From Cryphonectria parasitica EP155 (taxonomy: Eukaryota; Ascomycota; Sordariomycetes; Diaporthales; Cryphonectriaceae), in contig NW_024468913.1 in the NCBI RefSeq assembly GCF_011745365.1, forward strand, positions 186,001 to 250,000: DNA of 64,000 bases. The letters run 5' to 3'. The notes beneath the pieces were generated by a model. That model was not told the origin of the DNA, ran no database searches, and saw only the letters and a program-made list of their open reading frames with translations. A program made the translations under genes and the position numbers. Below, piece after piece: positions 10,637 to 22,773 of this stretch. Every line of letters starts with the position of its first letter. The first letter of the stretch is position 1.

Positions 10637-12668
10637 TTAAGTAATCCTGTTTTGGGTGTATAACCTGTACATTATTTTGCGGTTTAATTTGCCCAATACA
10701 TCTAAAAAAAAAAAAAAAGGGGGTTAGAAAACGTTGAGAATTGGTAATGGTGAAGTCAAAAGGGGCGCGACAAACTTACACATCGGAATGCAAAGCGCAA
10801 GTAGCGAAATGGAAACGATGCCAAACACTCGGAAGACTTCCCCTGCGCCCGCCTCGGTCGCCCAGGTGTTGATGAAGTTGGAAAATCCGTAGAAGAGAAA
10901 GTTTTTGAGCATCATTTGCAGCACGAAAACTTCTGTCGCTTGTCCTGGGAATGAATCACTGGATTTATCGTAGTTCGACATTATGAGTAATAGGTATTAT
11001 ACGAGAGACATTATGGATGATGGACAGGACTCACAGAATGTACAATCCAGCTGATGTCGACGGGACGGAAATCCCAAAGCAAATACATCCATAACAAAAG
11101 GATCCCAGGTAGTAGCCGTGTGGCTGCGGATTGTCAACAACCCACATGAATAGAAACCACCCCAGAGAGCAGAACAAGGCCCCAAGAACATTGACTGGAA
11201 TGCGGAATTCAGCCTCGAAGATGCCTCTATTCAGTCTCGCTAGCCATCTGGCAGACCAGTCGCAAAGAGGGCCGATGAGAACCGCCAATAGTCCGCCAAG
11301 GAGCGGACCCGTCCAGAAATAGCCGTTCTGCGCGATATCAAGATTGTATGGTGGAACTGACCAGACCTGTGCCAAAATGTAGGCCGAGACGACAAACAGA
11401 GAGACCAAAACTGCGCTAACCATGAGGATCCAGATTACGGCCGGGTTGGCGAGGTGGATGAAAATCTCAGCGAGCAGGTGAAGAACGCCCTTTTGCGTAT
11501 AGTTGACCCCAGACCAGAGTGACAGCCTCTGGACATACGTCTTTCGCGGAGCTTGCGTCCCTTCGGTTGCACGTACATCGCTGACGTGCTCCGCGGTACC
11601 TTTTTTGTTATTGTCACCATAGCTTTGCGAGTTGGGCTCGACTGCTCGCGAGCTTGTTACCCGGATGAACTGCGTTTCAGGCACAAGCAGGATGGTTGCC
11701 AGCAGGCCCGCAGCATTGAAGGGCAGCGCAGCGACAAAGAGATTCCGGTAGCCCTCATTCTGCGTCATGACGCCGCCGATAATGGACACCATCGATGCCA
11801 TGCAAGCCAGTGAGCAGACTATCACGGCAGTCCGCCAACCTCGTTCGTAGAGATAGAACATGTCGCCCACGGCAGCAAGTGAAAGGCTTTCCCAAGCTGT
11901 GACTCCGAGTCCCTGAATTATCCGACCTGCAAGCAGAGTATTGTAGCGGGACTGCTGAGATCCCACTATGCAGATGATGGTTCCAAGTGTCCCGACTGTT
12001 GATGCAAATAGAAATTGAGGTCTTTTGCCGTATTTTTGGGCGAGAACTGAGACGACGGGCCTAAAAGCAGAGATCAATCCTCAACTGAGTACTTTACAGC
12101 CTTGTCTGTGGTGGGCGAAAGAGGGAGACTCCTCACCCTAGAGCGGCTACCACGAGGAGCTGGTAGCCACCCAGCCTGGCAACATTTGTGAGAGTGACAT
12201 CCAGAGTCGAGGCCAAGGCATAGGTGGCGGGTGCCATCATCGGGCCTGGCATAATTGCAAATATGATGGCGTTGAGGAAAATGGTCCAGAAAGCCGCTTC
12301 TTTCTGCCAGACCGGCCAGAGCTTTACAATCTCTTGTCAGCATCAGTAGGCCCGCTTTCATCCAGGACCTCCTTTGTCACAAGGAAACCCTACCAGAGGA
12401 TCATTGGCATCGTTTTCGGAGGGCTGGGGAACAAGGACGGTCTCAACGCCCTAAGGTAATCATAATCCATCAGCGTGCTGCTTCCTTCAAGATCGTCACA
12501 CGGAGCCCTTCTTGGTGTAATTACCCTGTAGATGGTCGTCTTGAGGCGGGTAGTATCATCAGCACTGCTGGCGGTCACGCCTCTGTCACCGAGGAGAAGC
12601 TCCGTCCCTGGTAATGATGGTCCAGTACCACCATCCTGGGAGTCCATGTCGATGATTCCGAAAGGCAT
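10637..12668 (-). CDS. MFS transporter, DHA1-like
   Basis: Proton-coupled small-molecule efflux carrier of the plasma membrane (inferred). Six exons: 12668-12525, 12450-12394, 12321-12137, 12060-11035, 10958-10780, 10701-10637; 551 aa, every phase matching. Before the first helix stands the fungal drug-transporter motif VLVPQPSENDANDPL followed by WPVWQK. Hydrophobic segments follow throughout exons 3-5, with RIIQGLGVTAWESL (motif C region) and a central hydrophilic loop rich in Ser, Asn and Lys. The short last exon gives YVLGKLNRK, the usual end of such carriers; its 3' splice site follows a T-rich tract. Substrate unknown. The neighbouring oxidoreductase (13192-13971) is on the same strand but 523 nt away, so a functional link is only a guess. 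Confidence 0.9.
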
Positions 12669-13191
12669 CGTAAGTAGAGTTCATGAGCACTCGCTGCGAG
12701 AGAAGAGGAATTCCAGAGGCAACTGCCACTTCTTGAAAGTAGAAGTGGCCGGTTGACCTTGGCTGATCTTCTTTACGTAGCCACCGGGTGAATTGAATTA
12801 CCCCTCGCCAGGGGCGTTACATCGTATGCCCATGACTTGTTGTTCGCGAACCAAACAAATGCCGGTCCTCCTCCAACGACCCCAAGAGCCTGAGAACCTT
12901 GGCAATGCAGCAGTAAGTCAGATGAGCACTATCAGGAGCCCTTCGCTCTGTAGTGACTATTGATCAAAGTAATTGTCTGTTAAACGTGCAGGTCTTGCGG
13001 GGAAATATGGTTTCTCGTGCAGACACTTGGCTTGTTACCCGATTCCAAGTCGGCTGCTTTCAATACGCCGAGGGTACCGAATCTGTCAATGTTGGGAGAG
13101 TAGTAAATCACTCGGATACAAGACTACAGCAGTATTCCTTGAAAACAAATTATGCTTTTTATCAACTCGTATGTCCATGTCGACATAATCA
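12669..13191. other. Intergenic, promoter side of the MFS gene
   Basis: No coding signal. Two overlapping short frames at 12953-13195 have no recognisable content. Confidence 0.5.
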
Positions 13192-13971
13192 TTAGTAGTA
13201 CCCCTCGAAAGTGTCGGCTCGACTATGGCCTGCCTCTTTCACGGCTTCACTGATGGGCTCGTTCCCACCGACGACATCAAATGCAAGCCCGATCGTCTCG
13301 GGTATATTGGTGCAAGAGACCACCACCGTCGCAACATCCTCTCTCGTGACCATTTGACCCAGGTGCACCTTGCCAGCGCTCACAAGGCCGGTTCCCGCAT
13401 CGTTGCTCAGACCACCAGGCCTGACCATCGTATACTCCAGACCTCGCTTGTCGTTGCCTGTCCGCAGCTCTCTGTCTGCTTTGTATTTGGCTTCCATGAA
13501 GGGGCCGATTGCCTTCCAGAGCCCGTCGCTCCGCCTCTCGTCGTCCTTGTCGTACCAGCTTGGCACGGGCTTGTTTCCCCGGTCCCTGATGTCCAGTGCG
13601 CTGATGCTGATGAGCCGTTTTCCGCACTCTCCCGCGCCAGAGGCGATTGCAAGAGCGTCAAAGATCTTGACAGCCGCCTCGTGGTCGATGGCGTCGATTT
13701 TGTCGGGCGTGGAGCCGTAGGGCGCCCCAGCTGCCCAGATGATGACCTGCGGCTTCACACGACTCAGCGTGGTCAGGAGCTCAGGCACGGTGGCCTTTTC
13801 TACATCCTGGACGGTGGGAAAAGCACCGAGCTTCTCGATCTCGGCGACCTGGTCCGGATTGCGGATGATGCTGTGGACGGTGTATGGCGCCGGGTCTTGT
13901 GTGGCGACAAGTTGCTTGGTGATGAGCTGGGCGACTTTGCCGTGGCCACCCACGATTAAGGCTGTCGGCAT
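13192..13971 (-). CDS. NAD(P)-binding oxidoreductase, atypical SDR (NmrA/YwnB-like)
   Basis: Single exon, 259 aa. It opens directly with a Rossmann nucleotide-binding loop, TALIVGGHGKVAQ at 3-15, close to the GxxGxxG of atypical short-chain dehydrogenases. The strand VIIWAAGA near 76-83 corresponds to the NNAG region. ISISALD near 122 and the YKADRELR helix near 164-171 occupy the positions of the active-site region, but a clear YxxxK is replaced by KYKAD. The late MVRPGGLSN is typical of NmrA-like and YwnB-like proteins. It may be a reductase or a redox-sensing regulator; the specific reaction cannot be told. No signal peptide or membrane segment, so probably cytosolic. Confidence 0.85.
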   Translation of the reverse strand: MPTALIVGGHGKVAQLITKQLVATQDPAPYTVHSIIRNPDQVAEIEKLGAFPTVQDVEKATVPELLTTLSRVKPQVIIWAAGAPYGSTPDKIDAIDHEAAVKIFDALAIASGAGECGKRLISISALDIRDRGNKPVPSWYDKDDERRSDGLWKAIGPFMEAKYKADRELRTGNDKRGLEYTMVRPGGLSNDAGTGLVSAGKVHLGQMVTREDVATVVVSCTNIPETIGLAFDVVGGNEPISEAVKEAGHSRADTFEGYY

Positions 13972-14576
13972 GTTTGAGATGACAATTGCTGGAAATGCCC
14001 GCGCTTGCTGTTCAACCCGGAGTTCTCAAATCCTCCTGTTCTGGTGGCGTCGCAGTCTTGAGTACTTCAGTAAGTATGTACTGAGTAAGACTGTTTGTGG
14101 TTATTGCTACGCGTGCGGGGATGGGGTTAGACTTACATCATAACAAGTAAAGTTGCATCTGAACCCACTAAATTTCATACATTCAGCATCCTTGATTCGC
14201 ATGCCACTCCCGCAACGCATGGTCTCAGTATTTAACTTCTTGGTGTACGTCGTCAACTTTTGATATTCACTGCGTCACAACACTTATCAGCATCGGCATA
14301 CAGCTGAGGCCGAGGTGGAAATCGAATATTGTGTGCTATTTGTCCTTTTTGACGGCGCGATGCGCTCGAACGCCATCTGATTTCTGTAGTAGACCCTTGA
14401 GATATGTGCAAAATCGTTGATGACATGGCATGGTTTAAGATCCCAGTTACCACAAGAAAAGACGAACAAGAGAAGAAGAAAAAAAACAAGATGCCCCTTC
14501 GACAAACATATCGCACTGTTATAGACGCCTGCCTTCTGATGATCTGTATCAAATCCCAACCGTCTCGTGCCAAAGT
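13972..14576. other. Intergenic, no gene seen
   Basis: Sequence between two minus-strand genes, moderately AT-rich. Open frames here are shadows, or out-of-frame extensions of the Ser-rich gene's second exon. Confidence 0.5.
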
Positions 14577-15230
14577 CTAATGAAATCGTCGGTAGAATAT
14601 GACAAGGGTAAGGAGCGACAAGAGTAGCAATGGATTCGTCCCGGACGCCGAGCTCAGGCTGGCTCCGGCGCTGGTAACCACTGTTGACGAGCTTGAAGCT
14701 GCCGAGGCCGTGCTCGCGAGTACTGTAGAGGCTAAAGAATCGTACCGTCAGTGAAAACGGAACATGAGTGGTCGGCAAAAGGGGCGCGGGCAACTGGACT
14801 CACTGGACGTGGCGACATTCCCGCCTGTCTGCAAAAGGGTTGTTGCAACCGCGGAGCTTTCTGACGTGGCGCCGGTAGCGCTGACCGTTCCATTGCTGGG
14901 AATAACAGAACTGGCACTAGAAACGACGCTGGCAACGGCGGCTGCGCTGCTGGAAACGGCGGCTGAGCTGCTGGATGCACTTGTCGTGCTGCTGGGAGAC
15001 AGGACCAAAGAGGTTGAGGTCGGGTCAGCTGAAGTGGTTGCTGCATCCGATGTTGCGCCGGCGCCGGCCAGAGTGGACGTGGTCGTGTAAGTGATGTACG
15101 AGTCGAGGTCGTCACCTAACCCTCCCGTCTGCGCTGGGCTGTACTGCGAGTCGTATATCGAATCGATGATGTAGAGCGTGTGCTCTGGAGACGCAACCGT
15201 CGAGACTGTCGTGGCTTTCACGAACTCCAT
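14577..15230 (-). CDS. Ser/Ala/Thr-rich protein with C-terminal membrane segment
   Basis: Two exons, 15230-14804 and 14731-14577, joined in phase by a 72-nt intron (GTGAGT...TTTAG); 193 aa. The N-terminal 50 residues are ordinary (TVASPEHTLYIIDSIYDS). Residues about 50-175 are very low complexity: Ser, Ala, Thr and Val, with no Lys or Arg. The end, NPLLLLSLLTLVIFYRRFH, is a hydrophobic helix with a short basic tail. The layout suits a single-pass or tail-anchored membrane protein with an O-glycosylated stalk. A GPI signal is less likely because of the basic end. No signal peptide is visible, so either an upstream exon is missing or it is tail-anchored. The start is chosen for its A-rich Kozak context. 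Reading through the intron gives a shorter, less sensible end. Confidence 0.65.
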
Positions 15231-17177
15231 TTTTTTCTTTCTTCCGGGCGAGTCAACTGCTCAATCTGTCAAAGCGGCAATATCTTCTTGAGGTCAATTG
15301 CGTCCAAATGAGAGGGCGATGACTACAGATGTCAATTCAAGAAAGAAAAAGAAGAAGAAAACGCGACTGCAGATTAGAGAAAAAGACACACATGATGGCG
15401 TCGGGCAGCTATGGAGGGACACACAGATGAAATATCAGTCAATTGATTAACATTACTGTCCCAGACTCTTCACCGAATCTCCCCATCTTCCTTTGGGGCG
15501 CGTCGCGCTGTCATCAAAGGGGGATTCAAACTGTCCATGCGGATCGCCTCCAGCGTACTACGTAGTAGTTTCATGTCTGCTCCGGTGGCCAACCCGAGTT
15601 GCCTGTTTGGCTGTGTAAGCGGGCAAATTACTGGCAGGTCTGGCAGGCTGCAGCTTGTCCATTCAAATGCCGGAGCCAATGGGTGCAGCAGGACAGGGGT
15701 TCCAACAGTCACACCTCCTCTAGACCAGCCTAGCAAACCCAGGCATTGAATCGGGCCGGGGCATTTGTGCCACAGTCCTGTAATTTGTTTCGGTCCCTGG
15801 CATAAGCCATTGAAGACGGCGATTGGGGGCAGTAGTAGGGCAGCGCATTTAGGCCAATTTCGTGGAGAAACATCCAAGGGACCCTGCCTTACAGGCGATT
15901 AACCAATACCTACAAGCAGATAGGTTTTCTGACATTGAAATCCATATTACCTGATGCTTAGATAGTAAAGCCGTGTGTGGCTGATACCACACATTCATGT
16001 GATTGCTTCGTTAAACGTGATATGAACTAAAGACGTATCAGGTGAAGTGCTTGGTGGCTTTTATGCTTGGGAATACACACAAAGTAGTAGAGAACTATTG
16101 CGAATGGTAAGATATAAGATAGTTTTGTGCTCCCCTCTAATTACAGAGTGTGATGTGCACATATGCGAGAATCTGGGACAGTCTGTAAAATGTCGTAAAT
16201 GACCTAGGATACATAAGGTTTGCTGCACCTCAGATGATCATGCGAATTCCTTGATAGGTTTAAAGACAAGACCCGATACATTACATGTTGCCGTACTCGC
16301 AATGCCTACCCCAAGAAGCGATGAATACGCTGTAAGCTGCGTTCGTGCTTTGAAAATATTTGTTCATCCCAGATTTTCCAAGCCACCTCAATGCTAACTT
16401 TGGAAAGTGGTTGATCTTCCAGTATGGATGACCTTCTTTTCCCACGTCAATGCACAGCGTGCTTGGTACTGGAACGTTGATATGTACAGTCCTGGAATTC
16501 AAATTGACAATCCTCAAAGCCCAAATGAGTTTCTCAAGATTTATTTACGGCACCCGTCATGTTTAAATGGCCGGTTTATTTGCTTGGCGTTGTTTGGTTC
16601 CCAGCCGAGCACGCTATGCGCTACGATTAGAACACCAACCCACCAACGTCATAGATATTCTGGGCCGCTTTTCTCTCTTGCTCTACTCTCTTTTCTTTGT
16701 TCCCTGTGGACCCTGAGGCTCAAATACTGTACGTCAGTCACCCGCCCCCCAGCATACTGAGCATCGATAGCATGACCCTGCATGTCCAATCGGGAGGTAA
16801 CTCTCATCGCAAATCGAGTGGCCATCGCTGCCAACATGGCTGTTCCCAAAGCCCCGGTACCGCCTGCTCGGACAGACCACGGAGTGCGGATCGATCCGCG
16901 CGGGAAGGGAAAAGAATAGATGCCATGTTCGGACTTGAAGCATTTTTCATGCTGGGCCAAAGTCAATGACGCTCCTGCAATAAGGCCGGATGTTTGTGTA
17001 TATATGTGATCATATCAATTAAATGTGTAATCTTTTCAATCCCACATAAATGCACTTGCTTGGTCTACTGGTTCTTCAACTAACTGCCCTGCCCCTCTGA
17101 TAGCATCCTCTTGCAGCGCAGCTCCTAGGAAGTTGTTCGTTACACGAGAGAGGCGGTACAGAGGCACCCAAGGCACC
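15231..17177. other. Intergenic, no gene seen (1.9 kb)
   Basis: Shared upstream region of the Ser-rich gene (-) and the second MFS gene (+). It contains a 135-codon minus frame (15877-15470) without recognisable features, and the TACTACGTAGTAG palindromic motif near 15556. Nothing else can be supported. Confidence 0.5.
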
Positions 17178-18974
17178 ATGATCGATACCATCCGCGAGTC
17201 CTTTTTTGGACAATGCTGCCGCCTCGTCACGGGCGGCCGAGTCTTCCAATACCCCGAAGAGGTCGACTCATCCTTATGCCATCGTTATGTAAACGAGGAG
17301 AAGTCTACAAATATGGGCCTGCATGGGAAGACAGGATCGCCCGAGACAAACTCGTCTTCTTCAACCGACAATATCGACGCCAGGAGTAACTCGCAGGATG
17401 CTCTGCGAGAAAAAGGCCGTCGATATGTTGACCCTGAGAAGGGCAAGGATGTGCATATCGTGGACTGGTACGGACCAGATGATCCAGCTGTTAGTTTGGT
17501 TACCTCAGACCCCCCGGCGTAGCATTCCCATATTCACACTGTTACGGAATATGGATATGTTTTGTAAAAAACATGTCAGGCTAACACGACCAACAACCTC
17601 CAGAACCCTCAGAATTGGTCTCGGCCCAAGAAGTTCTTCGTCACCTTTGAGATCTGCTTCCTCACCTTCTCGGTGTATATCGGCAGTGCGATATTCTCCT
17701 CTAGTATTACAGATGTCGAGACCGTCTTCGGCGTGTCGCAGGTCGCCGCAACGCTGGGCCTGACCCTCTTCGTGGCCGGCTACGCCGTGGGTCCCATGAT
17801 CTGGGCGCCTCTGTCGGAGATCCCACAGATCGGCCGCAATCCGGTGTATATCATCACGCTCGCACTCTTCGTGGTGCTCCAGGTGCCTACGGCACTGGCT
17901 GTCAACTTTGGCATGCTGTTGGCCTTCCGGTTCCTGACGGGATTCATCGGCAGTCCTTCTCTCGCGACAGGTGGCGCCAGCATCGGTGACATGTACACCC
18001 CCGCCAAGAGGACGTACGGTCTCGCAGTCTGGGGCATCGGAGCTGTGTGTGGACCGACCGTGGGTCCACTGGTAGGCGGATTTGCGGTAGAGGCTAAAGG
18101 TTGGAACTGGGCCATTTGGGAGCTTCTGTGGCTGTCGGGGTTCTGTCTTGTCGTCCTTGTCTTCTTCCTTCCAGAGACATCATCCGCGAATATTCTCTAC
18201 CGGCGGACCCAACGCTTGCGGAAGCTGACGGGAAACACCAAGCTCATCAGCGAGCCTGAGCTCATCGGACAAGACATGACGGGCAAAGACATCTTGACCA
18301 TGACACTGATCCGGCCCTTCAGCCTGCTTTTCACGGAACCGATCGTGTTTGCGCTGGATATGTACATCGCACTCGTGTACGGCCTGCTCTACATCTGGTT
18401 CGAAAGCTTCCCCATTGTCTTTGTCGAAATGTACCAGTTCAGCTTGGGTACCCTGGGTCTGGCGTATATTGGCCTGCTGGTCGGGATATTCGTCGTGGCC
18501 CCTCCGTTGTTCTGGTATCAGCATCGCTATATTGAGCCCAAATTCAACGATAACGGCGAACTGGTGCCGGAATGGCGTCTACCGCCAGCCTTTGTGGGAG
18601 CCTTCGCGCTTCCCATCTGTTTGTTCTGGTTTGGGTGGACAAGTCAGCCGCAGATTCACTGGATCGTACCCATCATTGGCACAGCATGGTTCAGTGTTGG
18701 TGCATTCCTGCTGTTCAACTCCGTCCTCAACTATCTGTCGGATGCATATCCAGAATATGCTGCCAGTGTTCTGGCAGGCAACGACTTCCTGCGAAGCATG
18801 GTTGGCGCAGGTTTCCCGCTGTTCGCCAACGCAATGTACACAAAATTGGGCGTTGGCTGGGCGAGCTCCCTGCTGGGGTTTCTAAGCATCGTCTTCATTC
18901 CAATCCCTTTTGTACTGTTCAAGTATGGACACTGGTTGAGGATGAAGAGCAAGCACGCCAGACACGACTTTTGA
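17178..18974 (+). CDS. MFS multidrug transporter, FLR1/CAF5-like (DHA1)
   Basis: Two exons, 17178-17489 and 17604-18974; 560 aa. The start at 17178 gives the N-terminal block common to this subfamily (MIDTIRESFFGQ, then GGRVFQYPEE and KYVNEEKS-like YVNEEKS). The cytoplasmic segment ends VDWYGPDDPA, then exon 2 begins NPQNWS, the usual fungal DPxNP-NW junction. About twelve hydrophobic segments follow, including the motif-A-like region after VAGYAVGPMIWAPLSEIPQIGRNP and the antiporter motif GIGAVCGPTVGPLVGG. The central loop LYRRTQRLRKLTGN is usual. It probably exports drugs or natural compounds by proton antiport at the plasma membrane. An earlier in-frame ATG at 17133 is possible but lacks family support. 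Confidence 0.93.
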
Positions 18975-19213
18975 AAGGCGCGACTGATCGCGCGCGCAAA
19001 AGACCCGGCGATCGACCGGTGGTAGAACAGGACATATGAAAATCAATGGCGCAGATCATTTGTGTAATAAAGATAATATTATATCATCATTTATGTTTTA
19101 AAACTCCGAATCGATATGCGTTTAGGGTATCTCAACAGCAATCAAACAAAAGAATCAAGGACGAAAGCGGAAAGAAGATAAGAGAAAGTGTTCAACAGGG
19201 TCGACAGCCTCTT

Positions 19214-21108
19214 TTACTTGCCCACATGCTCCCGCATGCCCTTCGTCCGGAGCGTCATCTTCCCAAATCCCTCGTGAAAAGGAAGACCAACTTCAGACAC
19301 GTCTGGTGATCTATCACCACCATCATCCGAGCTCTTGGCAGTTTTGATGCCTAGCTCATTCATCTTGCGTCGCAAGTCATCGCCACCCAGCCCTCCACCA
19401 ATAGGCATGTCACTATCAACACTGCCACGGCGACTCGACGTCAGGCTTCCAACGTCGTCTGCGAGACTCACACCTCGACTTCGCATGATGCCAGCTTGGA
19501 GGCCTCGCACGCCGCCCTTCTTGCGCTCTGGAAGCTCGTCGGTACCAGCGCTACAGACGAAGAGCAAATACTTCAGATTGGGCAGCGTGTGCCGAATGTC
19601 CATGACCTTGAGGCCCTGTGCCGTGCAGAGAGTCTCGATGTTCTTGTTCAGGATGAACCAGCCATAGTCAAACCGAAACTGCGCGGCAGAGCCACTCCGA
19701 GGGATATAGAGGGGGAAATCGCGGGTAGGATCCTTGAGAATGGATATATCGTCAGTGATGTAGCTGCGGCTGCCACAATAGGTGACAGGATATGGCAGAG
19801 GCACCGAGAGATACATCTCAAGATGCTTGGTGAGCAGGGTTACATGGCCCAATGCCGCAGATAGTTCGTCCTCTTGGGCACCGCTCAGTAAGCCTGCACC
19901 ATAGTCCTCGGCATTGGGTAGGTGGATACCACGGATCTGGAACTGCAGAGGTTTGCCGTCGGGAACAGGCTCGATCTTGAAGATATTGTTTAGATCTTCG
20001 CATATGCGGCGACGCTGCCCACGAATCTCGTCTCTTGTCTTTTGGCATTGTTCCTTGTCGTCGGACAGCTTAAGAAGAGCATTCTTCATATCCTGGTCCG
20101 TCTTGTCCATGGCAGAGCGTCCCTGGTCCATCATGTCGCGGCGATCCGTTATAGACGCGTTCAAGTGTTCGATCTGCTCTATCGCATTCTTGACCGACCT
20201 CTGCTCGGCAGCCACGTACTTACTGCTCAGCTTCAGGCCATCCTCAGCCTTGTTCAACTCAAGCTGGCCGTCCGAGTGGCCAGAGACAAGGTCACTAATC
20301 TGCTGCTTGAGCATGTTCTGGGCTGCCAGCGCGTCTTGTATCGAGTGCTCGAGGGTGGACAGCCGCATAAGGGCGTTGTAAGAGGAGGTGAGCTCGACGG
20401 TGCCCTGTCTGGGAGGAAAAGTCTTGGGGGGAAGCTCGAGAGTGTAAATGCCGTCGGTGAGATGGAAGACCAGGCAGTTGGGAGGAAAGTGTGTCCCAAC
20501 CATACTGCCCAGGAAGTTGAGCCGGCGCAAATCTACCTGCTCCTCGAGGTGGAGAGACCACTTCTCAGACCGCTGGGCCCAGATCTTGACGGTGACTCGG
20601 GGGCTTCTGAGGACGGTCGAGTCGACGGAGCGGGAGAGTTCGAAGAAGCGGAAGTCGAAGTTCTGGAAGGCCAAGGCAAAGTCAGCCCGGGTCATGCCAC
20701 CCTGACTGCGTGACGGGGTGCTCTCCTTACCGTTGAACGTTCTGCCGTCTCGCTGATATAGACCGGGTCCTCCTCCTCCCCTTGGACGTGGAGGGAGAAG
20801 AAAGCATTGGCGACGCGCTTGTCTATCGAGGCCTCGAGGTGTCTCTGTCTGGTAAAGGGCGTCGCGTTGCCCAGATTCGTACTCCGGCGCCGCGCAGTCC
20901 CAGGACGAAGGTTCTCGCTGGAGGCCGAGTGCTGAAGCTGAGAGGTCTCGCGGAGGGACTCAATCTTACCCGGCGAATGCTTGACTGCCGAATCATCTGT
21001 CGTTCGCCCCTGAGGCCTGTCGAAGGTGAGGTTTCGCACAAAGATGCCTTGCAGGTGTCGGATCTTGCGGTTCTGAGGAAGGAGTACTGGTCGCGATGAC
21101 TCGGCCAT
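19214..21108 (-). CDS. UVRAG/Vps38-like (Atg14/UVRAG family) subunit of PI3K complex II
   Basis: Predicted partner of Vps34/Vps15/Vps30 in endosomal sorting and autophagy. Two exons, 21108-20731 and 20662-19214, joined in phase; 608 aa. The order fits the family: a divergent N-terminal region with a C2-like segment (VRNLTFDRP, later VTVKIWAQRSEKWSLHLEEQVDLRRLNFLG), then a long coiled coil at about 210-330 (rich in Gln, Lys, Asp and Glu, e.g. KYVAAEQRSVKNAIEQIEHL). The globular BARA2-like end contains ALGHVTLLTKHLEMYLSVPLPYPV, SYITDD and FRFDYGWFILNKNIE, a hallmark of the family. An upstream ATG at 21192 would add 28 residues. A second 3' splice site about 43 nt upstream of the chosen one is possible, but the chosen one preserves the STNFDFRFFEL junction. 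Confidence 0.9.
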
Positions 21109-22773
21109 TGTGAGCAAGTTTTTGGGGAAAGGGGGGAGGGAGGGTAATTTGCTGCCTCGGCGCAGCTTCAAGATGCTTGCGCAATCATCCACAGGCCAGG
21201 AATTGTCTCCAATCCATCAAGAAAGGCCTGGTGTTGAGGACGGCTTGGACAGAACGGACCTTGAGGGCCCAAGTTGAGCCCCACCTTCTTAGCGCCCCGA
21301 GAGTGCAAAGCTGTCACGTGCGGTTTGGGGCCCATGGGGCGCCCAGGACCCCCTGAAGAGGCCTGGACTGCACAGTCTAGTGGGCTACCTTGGCGCTCCA
21401 AGGCTCTGCAAGAAGTGTTCTGGGTTCGGCAGCAGCGCTGTGTAACCCATGAAGTCGACTTACAGCCAATGCCACTGCACTTGTGTGACCTGTTTGACTG
21501 AAAACGGTCCTGAGCGTCATCACTTCATCTGTCAGCATGACCACCAGTTACTAAGTGTCATGACATAAGGTGATAAGTTGGATAAGCTGTATTTATCCTT
21601 AATTGTTCGAGTACAAACCAGTATGGGCAGGACAAGACAAGACACCTCATCATGAATGATGTTCTTAACTGGAGGTCCCAGCTCTGTATCAACATCAGGC
21701 ATGTAGTGGACTGTAGAAGGGGAAAGAAGACTACAATGGCATTCTTCGAGGACACTTTTAAAACTGTTACCACGTCTGGTCAAATCTTGTGCGAATTGTG
21801 GAAGACACAAACTTCAAAAAATACCTCCACCTTCTACTTGCTGTCAATACTCTCGAAGCTCTAGGCCACCACAATTATCTAATGTTAACCCCACACCAAT
21901 AGACAGACCAATATAGTATGAGGCTCATATCATGCAGTGATATAAATATCCCCCATCTGCTGCACCGCGCAAGGAATGAGACATCCTCTTCACGCTATCC
22001 ATATGAGCTACATTATTTGATCTAGAATGTACAAGATGATCGTTGCAGGTCTCTCCACTTTGTGATATGGTCAACAAGACACAGCACATGTGGAGACGTT
22101 GTAACGTTCAGCCACATGCCCAATGAGAATGCCTCGTTTAACCGAAATTTCAAGCATAACGAGATGTTCCAGATGCCCAGAAGTACATGCCATTAGTGTA
22201 TGGACCAGTTGGCATTACAGACAGCCCGGAGGTGATGGCTCATATCTGCGTGAAGTCCGGGATGAGATGGCACATGTAATGGGCAGGTATCCATCCTGCC
22301 TGAGCCAGAGTTGCTGCAGGCCACCATCTGACTTTATGGCCTTATGTTGCCCACCTCGGAACTCGCGGCAGTAATTTGACCCTGAATCCTTCATGCACGG
22401 TACTCCGATGCAGTCAGGATGGTCTATCAAAACGGAGATTTTTTTGGGATATTCCTTCTACCCATTCCCTGAACACATCGTCGTCGGCTTGTACCGGCCG
22501 ACCCGCTGCAGCTGAGGCGCAAGCCTCCAACCCAGTTCCAACGTGCATCAGCCCATGTCTTGTCTTTCGTTTTTCAATAATCCGTCTCGGGCCTGTCTCC
22601 CTGTGTGATGGGCGTAAGGCGTAGGAATCCTTTATTTCCTCCGCCATGGTCGTTGTTGCTACCCCCCCCCCCCCCTTCCTTTTCTTCGCACGTCGTTATA
22701 TTTCTGCGCGACCATGGGAGGACGCAAATCGCCTGCGTAGCCATCATCTTCGTTTTCAGCTAATAACAGCAAA
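21109..22773. other. Intergenic, divergent promoter region
   Basis: Lies between the UVRAG-like gene (-) and GT90 gene (+). Scattered short frames show no homology I recognise. It contains a C14 tract (22662-22675) about 100 nt before the GT90 start, and a TATA-like TATAAATAT near 21940 with no gene attached. Confidence 0.5.

Noticed and set aside
13225..13959. 244-codon plus-strand frame over the oxidoreductase gene
   Set aside because: Exact antisense of the SDR frame, with no motif of its own.
15470..15877. 135-codon minus open frame
   Set aside because: No motif or leader, and composition looks like random GC-rich DNA.
10637..19000. Secondary-metabolite cluster around the two MFS transporters
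   Set aside because: No PKS, NRPS, terpene synthase, P450 or pathway regulator in the region; genes are widely spaced.
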